Assembly: GCA_027624955.1 (NCBI GenBank)
Contig: JAQBTG010000025.1
Span: forward strand, 1 to 55,494
Origin: Pseudomonadota bacterium
GTDB taxonomy: Bacteria; Pseudomonadota; Alphaproteobacteria; UBA828
DNA length: 55,494 bases
Reading direction: 5' to 3'
Shown: positions 9,156-18,816 of the stretch, one piece after another
Numbering within the stretch: the stretch's first letter is position 1
How the letters are laid out: every line of letters begins with the position of its first letter
The notes under the pieces: model-generated
What the model saw: only the letters and a program-made list of their open reading frames with translations
What the model was told of the DNA's origin: nothing
Database searches by the model: none
Position numbers and translations under genes: made by a program

Positions 9156-9991
9156 GCTGGCGTATCGAACGGCGCTTCTCGGCGCTGCGGGAGGCTGGGC
9201 GGAGTGGCCTGATCACGTTTACTATGATGGGCGATCCGGATATCGAGACCTCGTTCGAGATTTTGCGCGGTCTGCCCGCCGCCGGCGCAGACATTATCGA
9301 AATCGGCTCACCCTTTACTGACCCGATGGCCGACGGGCCGGTTATTCAGGCCGCCGGCCAGCGCGCGCTCAAGGCCGGCATTACCCTGGAGAAAACCATT
9401 GGTCTTGTACGCCGCTTTCGCGAAGAGGATGGCGAGACGCCGTTGATCCTGATGGGCTATTACAATCCGATCTATATTTATGGTGTCGCGCGCTTCTTAA
9501 GCGACGCGCTAGAGGCCGGGCTCGATGGCCTAATTATCGTCGATCTGCCGCCCGAGGAGGATGGCGAATTATGTCTGCCGGCCTTGGAGGCGGGTTTGGC
9601 CTTTATTCGTCTGACCGCGCCGACGACCGATGACGCGCGCCTGCCACGCGTGCTAGCCAACAGTTCGGGATTTGTCTATTACATTTCCATCACCGGCATC
9701 ACTGGCGCCGCCAGCGCTTCGTCCGATTCGATAAATACCGCCGTCGCCCGGCTACGTCGGCATACCGATCTTCCCATTGCCGTCGGCTTCGGCATTAAGA
9801 CGCCGGAACAGGCGGCGGCCGTGGCCGCGTCGGCGGATGCTGCGGTGGTTGGTTCCGCGATCATTTCGGCGATTGAAAACAGTTTGAACGATAGCGGGGC
9901 CGCGACGCCACAAACAGTAGATAGCGTTCTTTCTCTGGTCCGGGCCTTAAGTTCCGGCGTGCGCCAGTCGGCCAAGGAGGCTTCAGGATGA
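9152..9991 (+). CDS. trpA: tryptophan synthase alpha chain
   Basis: Cleaves indole-3-glycerol phosphate to indole, which is channelled to Trp[22 protein letters not shown] holds the catalytic Glu (EIGSPF) and Asp (DPMADG); [24 protein letters not shown] and GFGIKTPEQ complete the TIM-barrel pattern. It has 279 residues. It overlaps trpB upstream and accD downstream by 4 bases each. Confidence 0.97.
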   Translation: MSWRIERRFSALREAGRSGLITFTMMGDPDIETSFEILRGLPAAGADIIEIGSPFTDPMADGPVIQAAGQRALKAGITLEKTIGLVRRFREEDGETPLILMGYYNPIYIYGVARFLSDALEAGLDGLIIVDLPPEEDGELCLPALEAGLAFIRLTAPTTDDARLPRVLANSSGFVYYISITGITGAASASSDSINTAVARLRRHTDLPIAVGFGIKTPEQAAAVAASADAAVVGSAIISAIENSLNDSGAATPQTVDSVLSLVRALSSGVRQSAKEASG

Positions 9992-10890
9992 GCTGGCTCG
10001 ACCGATTTGCCCGCCCCAAGGTGCGCGGGTTGTTCCGCAAGGACGACATTCCGCAGGATCTGTGGGAAAAATGCCCCAGCTGCGAGCAAATGATTTTTCA
10101 CCGCGAGCTCGAGAATAATCAGCGTGTGTGCCCACATTGCGATCATCATTTGCGCTTGGACGCGAAAAAGCGCCTGGCCTATCTGTTCGATGACGGCGAA
10201 TATCAGACCATCGAATTGCCCGAGGTGACGGCCGATCCGCTACGCTTTCGTGACCGCAAGCGCTATCAGGACCGCCTCAGGGATGCGCGCAACGAGCCCA
10301 ATCAGGACGCAGTTATCGTCGCGCATGGCTCGCTCGGCGGCCAACCCGTAGTTATAGCAGCGTTCGAATTCGCCTTTCTCGGCGGTTCCATGGGTGTTGC
10401 CGTTGGCGAGGCTTTGCTCGCCGCCGCGCGGCTGGCGGTGCTGCAGGATTCCACCTTTATCGTCGTGCCGGCATCGGGCGGCGCGCGCATGCAGGAGGGC
10501 ACGCTCTCGCTCATGCAAATGGCCCGCACCACTGTGGCGGTGGATGAACTGAAAGAGGCGCATCTGCCCTATATCGTCGTCCTGACGCATCCGACCACGG
10601 GCGGTGTGACGGCGTCTTTCGCCATGTTGGGCGATATTGCCATCGCTGAGCCTGGTGCGGTGATCGGTTTTGCCGGCGCGCGCGTGATCGAGGATACGAT
10701 CCGAGAAAAATTGCCGGAAGGATTTCAACGCTCCGAGCATCTTTTGGAACATGGTATGATCGACATGGTGGTACGCCGCCATGACTTGCGCGACACGCTG
10801 AGCAGAGTGATCGCGCTGTTGCGCGACACCGTCCCTTCCGCCCAGGTGGTCGAGCTGTCGCCGGTCCAAGCCGACCAAGCTCACGAATGA
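9988..10890 (+). CDS. accD: acetyl-CoA carboxylase carboxyltransferase subunit beta
   Basis: With AccA it moves the carboxyl group from carboxybiotin to acetyl-CoA, forming malonyl-CoA for fatty acid synthesis. An N-terminal four-cysteine zinc finger (CPSC...CPHC, about residues 28-50) is followed by the crotonase-like core with [32 protein letters not shown] and [16 protein letters not shown]. It has 300 residues. The trpA-accD-folC linkage, with ATGA overlaps on both sides, is common in proteobacteria. Confidence 0.97.
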   Translation: MSWLDRFARPKVRGLFRKDDIPQDLWEKCPSCEQMIFHRELENNQRVCPHCDHHLRLDAKKRLAYLFDDGEYQTIELPEVTADPLRFRDRKRYQDRLRDARNEPNQDAVIVAHGSLGGQPVVIAAFEFAFLGGSMGVAVGEALLAAARLAVLQDSTFIVVPASGGARMQEGTLSLMQMARTTVAVDELKEAHLPYIVVLTHPTTGGVTASFAMLGDIAIAEPGAVIGFAGARVIEDTIREKLPEGFQRSEHLLEHGMIDMVVRRHDLRDTLSRVIALLRDTVPSAQVVELSPVQADQAHE

Positions 10891-12203
10891 CCGATTTACC
10901 GGCGGATCCGAGCGCTCGCATTCTCGCCCGCCTGCATCACCTCCATCCCAAGCTGATCGATCTTTCGCTGGGCCGCATGGAGCGATTGCTGAACATCCTG
11001 GGCAATCCCGAAACCCAATTGCCGCCGGTGCTGCACATCGCTGGGACCAATGGCAAAGGCAGCACCGTCGTCTATTTGGAGGCCATGTTGCGCGCTGCTG
11101 GGCAGCGGGTCGATGCTTATACGTCGCCGCATCTGGTTCATTTTAACGAGCGTATCCGTCTCGATGGAACCGACATCGCGGCGCCTCGCCTCGCCTCGCT
11201 ATTGCGCGAATGCGAAACCGCCAACGCGGGGGCGCCGATCACATTCTTTGAAATCACCACCGCCGCGGCTCTTCTCGCCTTTGCCCGGAGCGGTGCGGAT
11301 TTTCTGGTGCTTGAAGTCGGTCTCGGCGGGCGATTGGACGCAACCAATGTGGTGCCCCGCCCGGCCCTCAGCATCATTACCCCGGTCTCGATCGATCACA
11401 CGCAATATCTGGGCGACACGCTCGCCGAAATTGCCGGGGAAAAAGCCGGCATTCTGAAACCGTGTGTTCCAGCGATTATCGGTGAACAAGCCGCCGCGGC
11501 CGATGCGGTAATAGAAGCCCGCGCAGCCGAATTAAATGTGCCGCTGTCGCGTTATGGCCGGGAATGGAAGGTCCGTGCTGAACGAGAAGGGCTGCGCTAT
11601 GAAGGCCCATCCGGCTCTTATCAATTTCCATTGCCTGCTCTCATTGGCCGGCACCAGATTGGCAATGCGGGCATCGCGATCGCCGCGCTGGAGGCCATGG
11701 GCGCGCCGCTGTTCTCTCCGACTGCGGTCGAGAAAGGGTTGCGCGGCGCACGCTGGCCCGGCCGCCTACAACAGGTTTCGCCGCCGTTGTTACCGGCCGG
11801 CTGGGAGCTGTGGTTGGATGGTGGGCACAATGAAGCGGCGGGTGTGGCGATCGCGGAGGCGATATCCTGGCGCGATAAGCCGCTCTACCTGATCGTTGGC
11901 ATGCTGAACACCAAGCCGCCGGCGGATTTCCTACGCCCGCTTGCCGCGCATTCGGTCGGCCTGACTGGCGTCGCAGTACCGAACGTGGAAGCTAGTTTTA
12001 CCCCCCAAGATATTTGCCAAGCGGCAACTGGCCTCGGCCTGGCAAACCGCCCGGCGGAGAATGTGCAATCGGCGCTCGACCGGTTGATCCGGGAGGAGGC
12101 GCCCGGCCGAGTTCTCATTTGCGGCTCTTTGTATTTGATTGGCACCGTGCTCGCCGATTTTGAATTGGAAAGCGGCGCGGCAGCGCGTATGGCTAATTGT
12201 TGA
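10887..12203 (+). CDS. folC: bifunctional folylpolyglutamate synthase / dihydrofolate synthase
   Basis: Adds glutamate to dihydropteroate and to folates in the cytoplasm. [19 protein letters not shown] is the ATP-binding loop, [12 protein letters not shown] the substrate loop, [14 protein letters not shown] the family signature, and [12 protein letters not shown] marks the C-terminal domain. It has 438 residues. It begins inside the accD stop (ATGA) and ends the tightly packed trp-acc-fol run; 52 bases separate it from the next gene. Confidence 0.95.
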   Translation: MTDLPADPSARILARLHHLHPKLIDLSLGRMERLLNILGNPETQLPPVLHIAGTNGKGSTVVYLEAMLRAAGQRVDAYTSPHLVHFNERIRLDGTDIAAPRLASLLRECETANAGAPITFFEITTAAALLAFARSGADFLVLEVGLGGRLDATNVVPRPALSIITPVSIDHTQYLGDTLAEIAGEKAGILKPCVPAIIGEQAAAADAVIEARAAELNVPLSRYGREWKVRAEREGLRYEGPSGSYQFPLPALIGRHQIGNAGIAIAALEAMGAPLFSPTAVEKGLRGARWPGRLQQVSPPLLPAGWELWLDGGHNEAAGVAIAEAISWRDKPLYLIVGMLNTKPPADFLRPLAAHSVGLTGVAVPNVEASFTPQDICQAATGLGLANRPAENVQSALDRLIREEAPGRVLICGSLYLIGTVLADFELESGAAARMANC

Positions 12204-12255
12204 CGCGGGGCGTGCCTAGGTTTTTTATGCAGGAAGCAAAAGAGAAGAGGGGGTC

Positions 12256-14130
12256 ATGAAAGCCAGACGATGGGCCATGGCGGCAAGTGTCGCGGTGCTT
12301 TTGACTCCCGCTATCGGGTGGGCTCAATCCGATACTCTTCTCGATAATTACAACCAGTACGCCACCTTTTTCGGGCAGGGAAAATTTCAGGAGGCGCTAC
12401 CGTTCGCCCTTGAAATCATTGCATTGCATAAGAAAGAGTTTGGCGTTGATCATCCCACTGCCGCAGTCCTGCGCGCCAATGTCGGCGAGCTTTACGTCGA
12501 AATGGGCCGTCTTGAGCTGGCCGAACCGCTCTTTGTCGAGGCCGTACAAATCGCCGAACGCTCGCTCGGCCAGGGCCATCGTACCACCGCCGTGCTGGTT
12601 GGCAGGTTAGCGAAGTTCTATCGCCAGCAAAACCGCTATGATCTGGCGGAAACCCTGTATATGCGGACGATCCTGATCAAGGAGAGGGAATTCGGCCCCA
12701 ATCATATGGCGGTTGCCGTCAGCCTGAATGATTTGGCTCAGCTTTATTATCTGGAAGGCAGATTCGCCGAGGCCGAGCCGCTCTATCGCCGTGCCCTCTC
12801 TATCTTGGCCGAAATCGAGCGCGTGCATCCGCTCACCAGCGCCGTCCTGTTCAACAATGTGGCGGAGCTATTCTCGGCTCAGGGCCGGAGCGTCGGCGCC
12901 GTCATGCCGCGGCTGGCCGCCCGCATCGATGCTGAGGAGGCGGCAGCGGAAGAGTCCGAAACCACGAAAGTCGAGCAAATCGCCGACACCGAGACGACGC
13001 CCGAGGTGCGTGAGGAAGTGATCGTCGAGGCGACTGCCGAAGTCTCGCCAGAGTCGCCAGAAGAGATCATCGTCGTGGTCGCCGCCGCCGCCGTAGCCAC
13101 TGACGGAGCGCCGGAGCTGTCGAAAAAGGCAGTCGCTACAAGAGCCGAGGAAAAACCTCAGGCGCCATTAAATGATTCGGTTGTCGCACAAGCTGCTGAG
13201 ATCTCGCCGAAACCTCTGAACTCGGTTGGTGACGCAGAAGCCGACCTGAAAATGGCGCCCGACGCGCCGCCAGATGGGCCGCGGGTAGTGGACCGCAGGG
13301 AAGTCGTGGTTGCTGCGACATTACCTCGCAAGATCATCGACATACGCGCGGCCAAGCGTGAGCCTGTCGAGATCACTGTGGAGGATTCCGCGGCAGAGAT
13401 TGTGGTCGTGCGGCCCGCCGAAACGCCGCCGCAGAACCCAACCGCCGAGCCCGAAGAAATCGTGATCGTGACAGCCGCGGCTGAAACAGAGACGCCGCGA
13501 GAGCCGGTTGAGGCGGTCGTGGCGGAAATTGTCGAGCCCGTCTTGGAAGAACAGGCCGAAAGCCTGAAGCAAATAGAAATAGCGCCTGAACAACCGATTG
13601 CCGAAACAGTGGTCGTTGCCTTGGAGCCTGAACTTGTGCCTGTGCCTGAGCCTGAGCCCGAACTTGTCCCTGCGCCTGAACGTGAACCCGTTCCCGTAGT
13701 GGAAGAAATTCCTGTGCAGCCAGCGGATTTGCGGGTCGAAAAAGCAGCAACCGAAAGCGCCTCGCTTAGCAACGCGGAAGTGGAGTGGGCGCGTATCGAC
13801 GCTGTGCTCGATGTATCGCGAGAGAATCAGGCGTCGGATGCTCCCGCAGGGGAAGACGCGGCAGAGATGCATTTCGATCTGGCCGGCGTGATTATTGACG
13901 GCTCTTCGATTTATTCGACGAGCGAATTGCTGCCGAGCTACCGGCGCTTTCTCGGCCAGGATGTGTCGGTGAACGATCTCTACAAGATATCGCAGGCCAT
14001 CACGGCGCGTTATCAGGCGGATGGCTACGGCGAAACCTCCGCCGTGGTGCCGGCTCAGCTGATCCGCAGCGGCGTCGTGATCATCCGCATCGAGGAAGGC
14101 TTCGTCGGCAACGCTATCTTGGTCAATTGA
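12256..14130 (+). CDS. secreted TPR protein with a C-terminal POTRA domain
   Basis: I do not know a named homologue. A signal peptide (residues 1-23, ending AIGWAQ) precedes about four kinesin-light-chain-like TPR units (about 30-215; for example AEPLYRRALSILAEI and ETLYMRTILIKEREFG). Residues 220-535 are low-complexity, rich in E, V, A and P with recurring EEIVIV-like and PEPEPEL strings. The last 87 residues (538-624) fit a POTRA domain of the ShlB/TpsB type: FDLAGVIIDGSSIYS, ITARYQADGY and VVIIRIEEGFVG. The frame stops there, so no outer-membrane barrel follows. It should be periplasmic. GAGGGGGT lies just before the ATG. Either a barrel was lost or this is a free-standing POTRA scaffold. 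Confidence 0.75.
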   Translation: MKARRWAMAASVAVLLTPAIGWAQSDTLLDNYNQYATFFGQGKFQEALPFALEIIALHKKEFGVDHPTAAVLRANVGELYVEMGRLELAEPLFVEAVQIAERSLGQGHRTTAVLVGRLAKFYRQQNRYDLAETLYMRTILIKEREFGPNHMAVAVSLNDLAQLYYLEGRFAEAEPLYRRALSILAEIERVHPLTSAVLFNNVAELFSAQGRSVGAVMPRLAARIDAEEAAAEESETTKVEQIADTETTPEVREEVIVEATAEVSPESPEEIIVVVAAAAVATDGAPELSKKAVATRAEEKPQAPLNDSVVAQAAEISPKPLNSVGDAEADLKMAPDAPPDGPRVVDRREVVVAATLPRKIIDIRAAKREPVEITVEDSAAEIVVVRPAETPPQNPTAEPEEIVIVTAAAETETPREPVEAVVAEIVEPVLEEQAESLKQIEIAPEQPIAETVVVALEPELVPVPEPEPELVPAPEREPVPVVEEIPVQPADLRVEKAATESASLSNAEVEWARIDAVLDVSRENQASDAPAGEDAAEMHFDLAGVIIDGSSIYSTSELLPSYRRFLGQDVSVNDLYKISQAITARYQADGYGETSAVVPAQLIRSGVVIIRIEEGFVGNAILVN

Positions 14131-14163
14131 TATTAGCGCGCGCGCGCGCCGGCGGTGCTAATA
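14131..14163. other. hairpin between convergent genes
   Basis: TATTAGC (14131-14137) pairs with GCTAATA (14157-14163) around a very GC-rich alternating GC core. It starts directly after the TPR-POTRA stop codon and overlaps the stop of the convergent SDR gene. It may act as a bidirectional terminator, although no T tract follows. Confidence 0.5.
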
Positions 14164-14919
14164 GGTGGCGCGTCCGCCCGTCAGGTCGAAGACATATCCG
14201 GTATTGAAACTGCACGCCGGCGAGACGATCCAGGCGATCATCCGCGCCACTTCCTCTAGCTCGCAACAGCGCTTCATCGGAATCTTGTCGGTCATATAGC
14301 TGACGGTTTCTTCCGGTAGGACATCCACCATCGGGGTCCGCACCACGGCGGGCGCAATGGCGTTGATGGTGACGCCGCTCTGTGCATAGTCCTTTCCCAG
14401 CACCTTAACCAAGCCAATGAGGCCGGCCTTGGATGTGGAATAGGCCAGCATGCCGGCGTTGCCCTCCTTGCCCGAAATCGAGGCGACATGTAAGAGGCGG
14501 CCATAGCCGCGCGCCAACATGCCGGGCAGCACCGCCTGGGAGACGATCAACGCGCCGCGCACATTGATATTGTGCACCTGATCGAAATCATCCAAATCGA
14601 CATCGCAGCCCTTAAGCGCCGTCTTGCCGGTGATGCCCGCACAGTTCACCAGCCCGGAGATCCCGCCCAAAATATCTTCCACGTGATCGAGCGCGCGCGC
14701 AGTACTTGCCGGGTCGGTTACATCCATCGCGTAGGAGCAGGCCTTGCCGCCCGCCGCCTCGATCGCTCGGGCTGTATCCTCTGCGGTCTCCGCATCCTGG
14801 TCCAGGCAACCCACGGAAGCGCCCATCGCACCCATCAGTTCAGCCGCCGCTTTGCCAATTCCGCTGCCGGCGCCAACCGCGACCACCGTATAGGGCAGAG
14901 TGTCGAAATATTGCAGCAT
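14158..14919 (-). CDS. short-chain dehydrogenase/reductase (SDR) family oxidoreductase
   Basis: A 253-residue NAD(P)-dependent Rossmann-fold enzyme. The nucleotide loop is GAGSGIGKAA, followed by the DVTD acidic turn, LVNCAGITG, the active-site serine in HVASISGKEG and the YSTSK pair (Tyr and Lys of the YxxxK motif). The C-terminal segment FDLTGGRATY is of the family type. The substrate cannot be read from sequence. It lies 53 bases downstream of the haloalkane dehalogenase on the same strand, so it may oxidise the alcohol that enzyme makes. Confidence 0.88.
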   Translation of the reverse strand: MLQYFDTLPYTVVAVGAGSGIGKAAAELMGAMGASVGCLDQDAETAEDTARAIEAAGGKACSYAMDVTDPASTARALDHVEDILGGISGLVNCAGITGKTALKGCDVDLDDFDQVHNINVRGALIVSQAVLPGMLARGYGRLLHVASISGKEGNAGMLAYSTSKAGLIGLVKVLGKDYAQSGVTINAIAPAVVRTPMVDVLPEETVSYMTDKIPMKRCCELEEVARMIAWIVSPACSFNTGYVFDLTGGRATY

Positions 14920-14972
14920 GAAGCTCTCCGTAGTCGCCGGCGTCGGGCGCGGCCTGCAAGGTTAGGAGTCAG

Positions 14973-15851
14973 TTACAGTCCGCGAATCCACTCGGCCAGT
15001 GCCACGCCGATCTCGTCCGGCGAATCTTCCTGAATGAAATGATTTCCTGCTACGGTCACTTCGCTGGTGTTTGGCCAAGCGCGGCAATGATCGGCCAGGG
15101 GCCCCTGCAGGATGGCGCCAGGTTCCGCGTTGACGAACAGTTTCGGCATGTCGCTCGCCTTCAAGAAGGCATCGTTGGCGCGCACGATATCGACCACTTC
15201 GGCCGGCTCGCCGTCGATCGGAATTTGTCGCGGCCAGGTGAGAGTAGGCCGCCGGCTTTCGCCCGGTTCGATAAATGGCCGCCGGTAGACCGCCATCTCA
15301 GCCTCGTTGAGGTCGCGGATAATGGAGCCCGGCAGGACCCGTTCGACAAATATGTTCTTTTCGAGCACCATATTATCGCCCGCAGGAGAGCGGAAAGCCT
15401 GGAACAGTTGGCGCGCTTGTTCGGGCCATGCGTCCCACTTCATCGGCGTTACGATGGTTTCCATGTAGGCGACGCCCTTGGCCGCTTCGGCGTGCCGCCG
15501 CAGCCAATCGAAGCCGAGCGGACCGCCCCAATCATGGACGACCATGATGACGTTGTGGGAGACGCCGAGGACATCCAATAAGCCGTCGAGATAGGTTTGG
15601 TGTTCGGCCAGGCGGTAGCTCTCGGGCCCCGAATTGGCCAGCTTGTCCGAATCCCCCATGCCGATCAGGTCCGGTGCGATGCAGCGGCCCAACGCTTCCG
15701 CATGAGGCATCACATTTCGCCACAAATAAGAAGACGTTGGGTTGCCGTGTAGAAATATGATGGGATCGCCAGTGCCGACCTCGAGATAGGCCATGCGTGC
15801 ACCATTCACCTCGGCAAATTTTTTGGTATAGCGCTCGTCGCTCGAAATCAT
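14973..15851 (-). CDS. dhaA: haloalkane dehalogenase (HLD-II type)
   Basis: An alpha/beta hydrolase that replaces a halogen on an alkane with hydroxyl, releasing halide (EC 3.8.1.5). The diagnostic residues are in place: HGNPTSSYLWRN with halide-binding Asn37, VVHDWGGPLGFDW with nucleophile Asp107 and halide-binding Trp108, the acid Glu131 in YMETIV, and His271 in GNHFIQEDSPDEIG. This pattern is that of the DhaA/LinB subfamily rather than epoxide hydrolases. It has 292 residues and no signal peptide. GGGAA precedes the ATG. It is flanked on the same strand by pckA upstream and the SDR downstream. The natural substrate is unknown. Confidence 0.9.
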   Translation of the reverse strand: MISSDERYTKKFAEVNGARMAYLEVGTGDPIIFLHGNPTSSYLWRNVMPHAEALGRCIAPDLIGMGDSDKLANSGPESYRLAEHQTYLDGLLDVLGVSHNVIMVVHDWGGPLGFDWLRRHAEAAKGVAYMETIVTPMKWDAWPEQARQLFQAFRSPAGDNMVLEKNIFVERVLPGSIIRDLNEAEMAVYRRPFIEPGESRRPTLTWPRQIPIDGEPAEVVDIVRANDAFLKASDMPKLFVNAEPGAILQGPLADHCRAWPNTSEVTVAGNHFIQEDSPDEIGVALAEWIRGL

Positions 15852-15903
15852 CGCCTGTTTCCCTCAATCTTCCCGGCCGTTAGCCGCGCGCCGCTCGTCG
15901 GCG

Positions 15904-17511
15904 TTAAGCCGTGTGGGGAGCAGCGGCTTTTACTTCAGCACCGACATGGGATTCGAACTGGGTGAAATTACTGTGGAAGCGCCCGACCAGATCGCTGGCC
16001 TGAGTGTCATAAGCACTCTTGTCGTTCCAGGTGCCACGCGGATTCAGCACCTCATCCGGCACGCCGGGACAAGTTACCGGCACGTCGAGGCCAAACGACG
16101 GATCGCGGCGCATTGCGACCTTGTCGAGTGATCCGTCCAATGCGGCCCGCAGCAAGGCTCGGGTATGGGAAATTTTCATGCGCTCGCCGACGCCGTATGC
16201 GCCGCCCGTCCAGCCGGTGTTGACGAGCCAACAGCGCGCCCCTGTCTGCTGAATTCTATCGCGCAGCATTTCCGCATAGACGGATGGATGACGTGGCATG
16301 AACGGCGCACCGAAACAGGTCGAGAAGGTCGCTTGCGGCTCGTTGCCAAGGCCCTTTTCGGTGCCTGCAACTTTGGCCGTATAGCCCGATAGAAAATGAT
16401 ACATGGCCTGGGCCGGGCTCAACCGCGCGATCGGCGGCAGCACGCCGAAAGCATCGGCGGTCAGCATGATGACATTGTCCGGATGACCGGTGGTCCCAAC
16501 GGCACTGGCATTGGGTATAAAGGAGAGGGGATAGGCGCCGCGCGTGTTTTCGGTGTGGCCAGCATCGTCGAGATCGAGCTCGCGCGTTTCGTCGTTCATC
16601 GCAACATTTTCGAGGACCGTGCCGAACATCCGTGTGGTCGCGTAAATTTCTGGCTCCGCCTTTGCCGACAAGCGGATCACCTTGGCGTAGCAGCCGCCCT
16701 CAAAATTAAACAGACCGCTATCTGACCAGCCATGTTCGTCATCTCCGATCAGGGTACGCTCGGGGTCGGCGGAGAGCGTTGTTTTGCCGGTGCCGGAAAG
16801 GCCAAAGAAAATCGCCGAATCGCCGCCTTTGCCGGTGTTTACCGAGCAGTGCATCGGCAACACGCCTTTTGCCGGCAGCAAAAAATTGAGGATGGTAAAG
16901 ACGGATTTTTTACATTCACCGGCATAGGAGGTGCCGCCGATTAAGACCAAGCGCTTGGCGAAATTGACCAAGATGCAGGTCTCGGAGTTCACCCCGTCCG
17001 TGGCTGGATCGGCGGAGAAACCCGGCGCCTGCACGATGGTGAATTGCGGCTCGTGGCCGGCCAATTCGTCGAGGCTGGGCGTGATGAACAGATTGCGCGC
17101 GAACAGGCTGTGCCAAGCATATTCTGATACCACCCGAATCGGCAGGCGATAGGCCGGGTCGGCGCCGGCAAAGCAATCCTGCACGAAGACGTCTTTGCCC
17201 TTGAAATGTGCCATCATGCGGCGCTCGATGCTGTCAAAGCGTTCGGTATCGATCGGCCGGTTGACGTTTCCCCACCAAATATCGTTTTCCGTCGACGTTT
17301 CGCGGACGAAAAACTTGTCGTTTGGCGAACGCCCGGTGTGGATTCCGGTCAGCGCGACAAGCGGCCCGCCCTTAGCGACACGAGCTTCGCCTCGGCGGAC
17401 GGATTCTTCGTAGAGTGCGGGGGTGGGTAAATTCCAGTGGGCAGTTCGAACCTGTTCGATACCCAGCGAGTCCAACCCGTGAGGGCTGACGAATGGACCT
17501 CGATGTTGCAT
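15904..17511 (-). CDS. pckA: phosphoenolpyruvate carboxykinase (ATP)
   Basis: Converts oxaloacetate and ATP to PEP, CO2 and ADP, the first committed step of gluconeogenesis. [12 protein letters not shown] binds substrate, [21 protein letters not shown] lies in the core, the P-loop is [16 protein letters not shown], and LIGDDEHGW carries the metal-binding Asp. It has 535 residues, as usual for the ATP form. AGGAATTC directly precedes the ATG. Together with acsA elsewhere in the window it fits growth on acetate or other C2 and organic acids. Confidence 0.96.
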   Translation of the reverse strand: MQHRGPFVSPHGLDSLGIEQVRTAHWNLPTPALYEESVRRGEARVAKGGPLVALTGIHTGRSPNDKFFVRETSTENDIWWGNVNRPIDTERFDSIERRMMAHFKGKDVFVQDCFAGADPAYRLPIRVVSEYAWHSLFARNLFITPSLDELAGHEPQFTIVQAPGFSADPATDGVNSETCILVNFAKRLVLIGGTSYAGECKKSVFTILNFLLPAKGVLPMHCSVNTGKGGDSAIFFGLSGTGKTTLSADPERTLIGDDEHGWSDSGLFNFEGGCYAKVIRLSAKAEPEIYATTRMFGTVLENVAMNDETRELDLDDAGHTENTRGAYPLSFIPNASAVGTTGHPDNVIMLTADAFGVLPPIARLSPAQAMYHFLSGYTAKVAGTEKGLGNEPQATFSTCFGAPFMPRHPSVYAEMLRDRIQQTGARCWLVNTGWTGGAYGVGERMKISHTRALLRAALDGSLDKVAMRRDPSFGLDVPVTCPGVPDEVLNPRGTWNDKSAYDTQASDLVGRFHSNFTQFESHVGAEVKAAAPHTA

Positions 17512-17685
17512 GAATTCCTGTGTTTTGGCGGGCTTGAGTTAACGAGAAATCACACTGTTTTGCCGGTGTTGTGGCATCGCGGCGCAAGAGTCATTCAACA
17601 CCCATCATCTGTGCGAAACAAGCACATAGGAGCCAAATATTTGCCTAAATAAGGATTTTGTATCGGAATATTCTTCGCGCTCGGA

Positions 17686-18417
17686 TTAGGAGCTCAAAGT
17701 CGGCGATAATCGGCGTTGTCGGGAGCCGCCCATGCGACGGTGCAGGAATGCCGTCAGCGCGCCAAGCGCCAGCCAAAACGCGGCGCTGGTGGCGAGTGAA
17801 GCATAAATGAATCGCTCGGCCATTTCTTCCGGCGCCAGGCCGCCATGATGCTCCGGGGCTGGCGCGCCGATGAAATGCGGAATGGCAATCGGAATAACAC
17901 CGAGCGCGCGCACATAGACAGGCCGGGCGAAAGCGATGATGCCGAGGCCGAGCGCGGTCAGGACGACGGTCAATATCCACCAGCCCTGGCGCCCTTCGAG
18001 CGCTGCCGCCTCGCTGCCAGGAAGCTCCGGCGGCAGGCCGAGGGCCGGCGCCAGATTGAATATCGCGAATCCGGCGAGACCCCACAACAGGCCGCCACGC
18101 CACACCACACTTCGCTGCCTCGCCGATAAGAGAACAAAAGAAACCGACAGCAGCAGGCCGAAGCCGATGGCTGCGATGATGTTGGCGAGCAACGTCATGC
18201 TGACGCGTTCCAGGCCATCGTCAGGCGCCCAGGGTTCTGCTTCGTGAGTTTCGATTGCGTCCGATTCGTGCACATGCCCGCCAGCCGCAACCGTCTCGAA
18301 GGTTTCCGCCTCATATATGAGCGGAATAACCTCGATATGTTGCAAGCCTGTCAGGAGTGCGCCGGCGATGACGCCGGCGATGACGGCGGGCAGGAGAATT
18401 CGCGCAAGCAATTGCAT
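17686..18417 (-). CDS. cbtA: CbtA family cobalt transporter subunit
   Basis: A 243-residue inner membrane protein with about five hydrophobic helices (near residues 5-25, 75-97, 105-125, 145-163 and 210-230). A His/Glu-containing periplasmic-type loop (GGHVHESDAIETHEAEP) lies between the first two helices, and LPPELPGSEAAALEGRQGWW is typical of the CbtA family. CbtA and CbtB were proposed as a cobalt uptake system for cobalamin makers. Its start lies 20 bases after the cbtB stop, so the two are one transcript. Confidence 0.88.
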   Translation of the reverse strand: MQLLARILLPAVIAGVIAGALLTGLQHIEVIPLIYEAETFETVAAGGHVHESDAIETHEAEPWAPDDGLERVSMTLLANIIAAIGFGLLLSVSFVLLSARQRSVVWRGGLLWGLAGFAIFNLAPALGLPPELPGSEAAALEGRQGWWILTVVLTALGLGIIAFARPVYVRALGVIPIAIPHFIGAPAPEHHGGLAPEEMAERFIYASLATSAAFWLALGALTAFLHRRMGGSRQRRLSPTLSS

Positions 18418-18437
18418 TTCGCGCTGCCCGATCAGGC

Positions 18438-18635
18438 CTAGTGGCAGGGAAACGCTAGCGAATGCCTCGAATCATGGGCGGCATTGTGCAGCGTTGAAGA
18501 ATCGGCAAGTCCGACGCCGTAGATGATCGACATGCCCAGCAAAGCCGCAAAAAATACCGGCCAAAGCCGGCGAACGGAACGGGCGGTATCCTGTGACGCG
18601 TACTGATTAGTCTTCAGTTGAGCTGATTTTGCCAT
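18438..18635 (-). CDS. cbtB: CbtB family cobalt transporter small subunit
   Basis: A 65-residue protein with one transmembrane helix (about residues 25-45) and the diagnostic C-terminal His motif HNAAHDSRHSLAFPCH, the presumed metal-binding site. GAGGAAGAT lies a few bases before the ATG. It is the first gene of the cbtBA pair and is transcribed divergently from the MATE transporter. I searched the 180 bases upstream for a cobalamin riboswitch box on the minus strand and saw none. Confidence 0.92.
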   Translation of the reverse strand: MAKSAQLKTNQYASQDTARSVRRLWPVFFAALLGMSIIYGVGLADSSTLHNAAHDSRHSLAFPCH

Positions 18636-18816
18636 ACTTTATCTTCCTCGAATTTCCGCTCGTATCATCCTTTTTGCCCAACCGGGCGGGCCCGATCAAA
18701 CTAGATGCAATCATAATAGGTTGTCGCTTGCAGCGTTACCAGCGCCTTGGCAGGGGACAAAATAATTTATTTTCGGTCCTTATCCAGCTGCCTCGGTTCG
18801 GATAGTCTCTGGCGCA

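Noticed and set aside
12969-13780. Open frames on the minus strand opposite the E/V/P-rich linker
   Set aside because: They are composition artefacts of the biased codons of the plus-strand gene and show Ser/Thr/Gly or Arg/His-rich nonsense.
14158-14919. Pyridoxal 4-dehydrogenase, the missing SDR step of B6 degradation
   Set aside because: The SDR is about 23 kb from the pathway genes, pairs with the dehalogenase, and does not resemble the M. loti enzyme as I recall it beyond general SDR motifs.
18636-18816. Cobalamin riboswitch upstream of cbtB
   Set aside because: No B12 box or conserved flanking arms could be read on the minus strand.
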